43,135 nt of DNA from DATJGF01 sp035495315 (GTDB taxonomy: Bacteria > Verrucomicrobiota > Verrucomicrobiia > Limisphaerales > UBA8199): assembly GCA_035495315.1 (NCBI GenBank), contig DATJGF010000009.1, positions 1 to 43,135 on the forward strand. Reading direction: 5' to 3'. Positions 41,150-43,135 of this stretch are shown here, piece after piece. Positions within the stretch are counted from its first letter, which is position 1. Every line of letters begins with the position of its first letter. Under the pieces are notes generated by a model. That model did not search any database and was not told the DNA's origin. It worked only from the letters and a program-made list of their open reading frames with translations. The position numbers and the translations under genes are program-made.

Positions 41150-43135
41150 ATGCTGAAGTCGTTCCGGCGGCCGGCGATCCGTCTTCGCGGCGTCCGCCAC
41201 AACAATCTCAAAAATTTCGACCTGGACCTGCCGCTCAAGCAGCTCGTGGTGATCACCGGCTTGAGCGGATCGGGGAAGAGTTCGCTTGCCTTTGATACTC
41301 TGTTCGCCGAAGGACAACGCCGGTACATCGAGACCTTCTCCCCTTACGCCCGGCAGTTCTTTGATCGCATGGATAAACCGCAGGTCGACAGCATCGAGGG
41401 GATCCCCCCGGCCATCGCCATCGAACAACGAAACGCAGTCAAAACCACTCGCTCCACTGTCGGCACGATGACAGAGATTTGCGAGTACATGAAACTGCTT
41501 TGGCCGCAAATCGCCCAGCTCCATTGCCGCCAATGCGGTCGTCTGGTGCGTAAAGATAATCCGCAGCAGATCTGGCAAGCCCTCCTGAATTTCGGCCAGG
41601 AGAAAGGCGCCGCCAGCTCCGCCCCTAACGGCGCTTACACCGTATCGAACGAACTGCTGATTACGTTCGAGTTGCCGCTGACTGAAAAGCTGCCTGTTGC
41701 CGACTGCCTCGGCCTGGTCGCCAAGCAGGGTTATCAGCGCGTTCTCATCGACGGGCGCCCCGCCCGGATCGACGAGGCCCTCGCACAGCTCACTGAAAAG
41801 CGCGGCAATAAAACGGCTCCGCCCCTCAATTCCCTTACCGTCATCCAGGATCGGGTGAAGCCAACTCCTTCAAATCGGCCGCGCTTTATCGAAGCCTGCG
41901 AGCAGGCTTATCACTTCGGCAAAGGCAAATTGAAACTGTGGCAGCTCGGTACCGGTGGTTCGCTTGGGACGGTTCGCCCATTTTCGAACCGGCTGCATTG
42001 TGCGCCTTGCGACATTGAATATCATGAGCCTTCCTCCGCACTGTTTAGTTTCAATCACCCGGTTGGGGCTTGTCCCACCTGCCGCGGCTTTGGGCGGGTA
42101 ATCAGCATCGATTACAATCTGGCGCTGCCAGACCGATCCAAAACCCTGGCGGAGGGCGTTGTGAAGCCTTGGCAAACCGGACACGGCCTCGAGAGTCAGC
42201 GCGATTTGCTGCGCGCGTGCCGTCACTTCGAGATTCCCACAGATGTTCCTTTCGAAAAACTTCCGGCGAAATGGCAGACCTTCGTCGTCGACGGTGACCC
42301 CGATTACGGCAAAGACGAGGAACATCAATGGCCGGCGGCATGGTATGGAGTCAAAGGGTACTTTCGCTGGCTTGAGTCCAAGGCTTACAAAATGCATGTG
42401 CGGGTGTTACTCTCTCGCTATCGTGCTTACACTCCTTGTCCAACGTGTCAGGGTCAGAGATTCCAGCCGGAGACATTGCTATACCGAGTGGCGGTGCTCG
42501 CGAAAAAGCACATGCTAGAGATCGCAAGCCAGCCTGGGTCTAAGCCGATTAATACCTCCTCTCCCCGCCGCTCTCCTCCGCGGGAGGAGAGGGAGAACAT
42601 TCCGCCAGTGCCTTCAGTTTCGTGCCCTTCAGCCGACATATCCTTATCTCCTCACGTCGGCTCCGACAAAGGGCTTACCTTGGCTGCTTTCTATCAACTG
42701 CCCATTCGCGATGCCTTACGGCTGATTCAGACCCTTGCTGGGCAACGGCAACGAGCGGCGAACGACCCAATCGATTTGTTGCTCACCGAAGTCTGCGCGC
42801 GTCTAGGGTATTTGAACGACGTCGGGTTGGGCTATCTCACTTTGGATCGCCCAACACGCTCGCTTTCCGGCGGCGAGACGGAGCGTGTGAACCTCACGAC
42901 CTGTCTCGGCACTCGGTTGGTGAACACGTTGTTTGTGTTGGATGAACCGAGCGTGGGGTTGCATCCCCGGGATACCGAGCGCCTGGTGCGGATCCTGCAG
43001 CAGTTGCGGGACGCGGGCAACACAGTCCTGGTCGTTGAGCATGAAGCCAGTGTTATGCGCGCCGCAGACCAGATCATCGATTTGGGTCCGGGCCACGGTG
43101 CGACCGGCGGGGAAGTCGTTTTCCAGGGCAGTTAC
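41150..43135 (+). CDS. uvrA: UvrA excinuclease subunit, cut by window end
   Basis: At least 662 residues of an UvrA-type ABC ATPase for nucleotide excision repair; the 3' part lies outside the window. Walker A is GLSGSGKSS (residues 37-45); cysteine pairs occur in CRQCGRL, CAPCDIEY, CPTCRGFG and CPTCQGQRF; the ABC signature is LSGGETERVNL; Walker B is FVLDEPSVGLHPRD, followed by VVEHEASV. Phrases such as VNLTTCLGTRLVNTLFVLDE suggest the branch found in PVC bacteria rather than the E. coli type, possibly the extra-long form. Residues about 447-507 are an in-frame insertion of palindromic repeat DNA before LTLAAFYQLPIRDAL. ATG at 41150 is preferred; GTG codons at 41138 and 41144 are alternatives. 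Confidence 0.9.
   Translation, partial: MLKSFRRPAIRLRGVRHNNLKNFDLDLPLKQLVVITGLSGSGKSSLAFDTLFAEGQRRYIETFSPYARQFFDRMDKPQVDSIEGIPPAIAIEQRNAVKTTRSTVGTMTEICEYMKLLWPQIAQLHCRQCGRLVRKDNPQQIWQALLNFGQEKGAASSAPNGAYTVSNELLITFELPLTEKLPVADCLGLVAKQGYQRVLIDGRPARIDEALAQLTEKRGNKTAPPLNSLTVIQDRVKPTPSNRPRFIEACEQAYHFGKGKLKLWQLGTGGSLGTVRPFSNRLHCAPCDIEYHEPSSALFSFNHPVGACPTCRGFGRVISIDYNLALPDRSKTLAEGVVKPWQTGHGLESQRDLLRACRHFEIPTDVPFEKLPAKWQTFVVDGDPDYGKDEEHQWPAAWYGVKGYFRWLESKAYKMHVRVLLSRYRAYTPCPTCQGQRFQPETLLYRVAVLAKKHMLEIASQPGSKPINTSSPRRSPPREERENIPPVPSVSCPSADISLSPHVGSDKGLTLAAFYQLPIRDALRLIQTLAGQRQRAANDPIDLLLTEVCARLGYLNDVGLGYLTLDRPTRSLSGGETERVNLTTCLGTRLVNTLFVLDEPSVGLHPRDTERLVRILQQLRDAGNTVLVVEHEASVMRAADQIIDLGPGHGATGGEVVFQGSY
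42571..42667. repeat. Palindromic repeat DNA inside uvrA
   Basis: CTCTCCTCC-GCG-GGAGGAGAG (42571-42591) is a perfect 9-bp stem with a 3-nt loop. Further on, AGCCGAC and GTCGGCT are inverted arms, and 42648-42667 matches the arm of the 81-bp element at 20791 at 17 of 20 positions. Both lie in the stretch that is extra in the UvrA protein and leave the frame open. Confidence 0.65.

Overview
The window looks like chromosomal DNA of a free-living, probably soil or freshwater, member of the Verrucomicrobia (PVC group). This rests on the combination of a verrucomicrobial-style PEP-CTERM/exosortase pair, a PQQ operon, a pyrophosphate-type glycolytic pair, moderately high GC, SD-weak starts with many TTG/GTG codons, and abundant short palindromic repeats. 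The taxonomic call is inference from gene content; there is no rRNA in the window.

Region 1 (about 470-14808, all minus strand) is one tightly packed, probably co-transcribed exopolysaccharide locus. Read 5' to 3' on the minus strand it has: a NodU/CmcH-type carbamoyltransferase, a Wzx-like flippase, a GT4-like glycosyltransferase, a GT2, an IS200-like (RAYT-type) transposase lodged between glycosyltransferases, a GT4, an O-antigen-ligase/Wzy-like membrane protein, three more GT4 enzymes, a two-domain exosortase, and a PEP-CTERM substrate. The logic is polymer synthesis, modification, export and polymerisation, next to the sorting enzyme that is thought to hand PEP-CTERM proteins to the envelope.

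Region 2 (15188-25340) holds unrelated housekeeping or accessory genes: a small secreted protein, an orphan PAS sensor histidine kinase, an SDR oxidoreductase, a nucleotidyltransferase, a YqjE-like holin-X protein with its partner, a Tat-exported sugar-isomerase-like TIM barrel, a secreted beta-propeller and an MFS exporter. Region 3 (25337-30597) holds a methyltransferase, a broken phosphofructokinase (N-terminus lost, one frameshift) and, translationally coupled to it, a 1140-residue protein that is probably a PPi-type phosphoenolpyruvate carboxykinase. Region 4 (30724-36125) holds a PIG-L deacetylase, a VapBC-type toxin-antitoxin pair with a likely leaderless autoregulated promoter, and a complete pqqABCDE operon; pqqA is only 32 codons and pqqB appears to start at ATT. 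Region 5 (36131-43135) holds a phosphonoacetate catabolism pair (phnY, phnA), a GNAT acetyltransferase, a class C beta-lactamase-fold hydrolase, and the 5' part of uvrA, cut by the window end.

The most unusual signal is not a gene. At least three intergenic copies or half-copies of a structured palindromic element (paired hairpins with covarying stems and a conserved TTAATGAGAG-type flank) are present, one nested in a MITE-like unit with terminal inverted repeats and a 9-bp target duplication. Short palindromic or heptameric/nonameric repeats have also entered at least four protein-coding genes (exosortase, a glycosyltransferase, the carbamoyltransferase, uvrA) without breaking the reading frame. 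A RAYT-type transposase in the same window is a candidate mobiliser for some of these.
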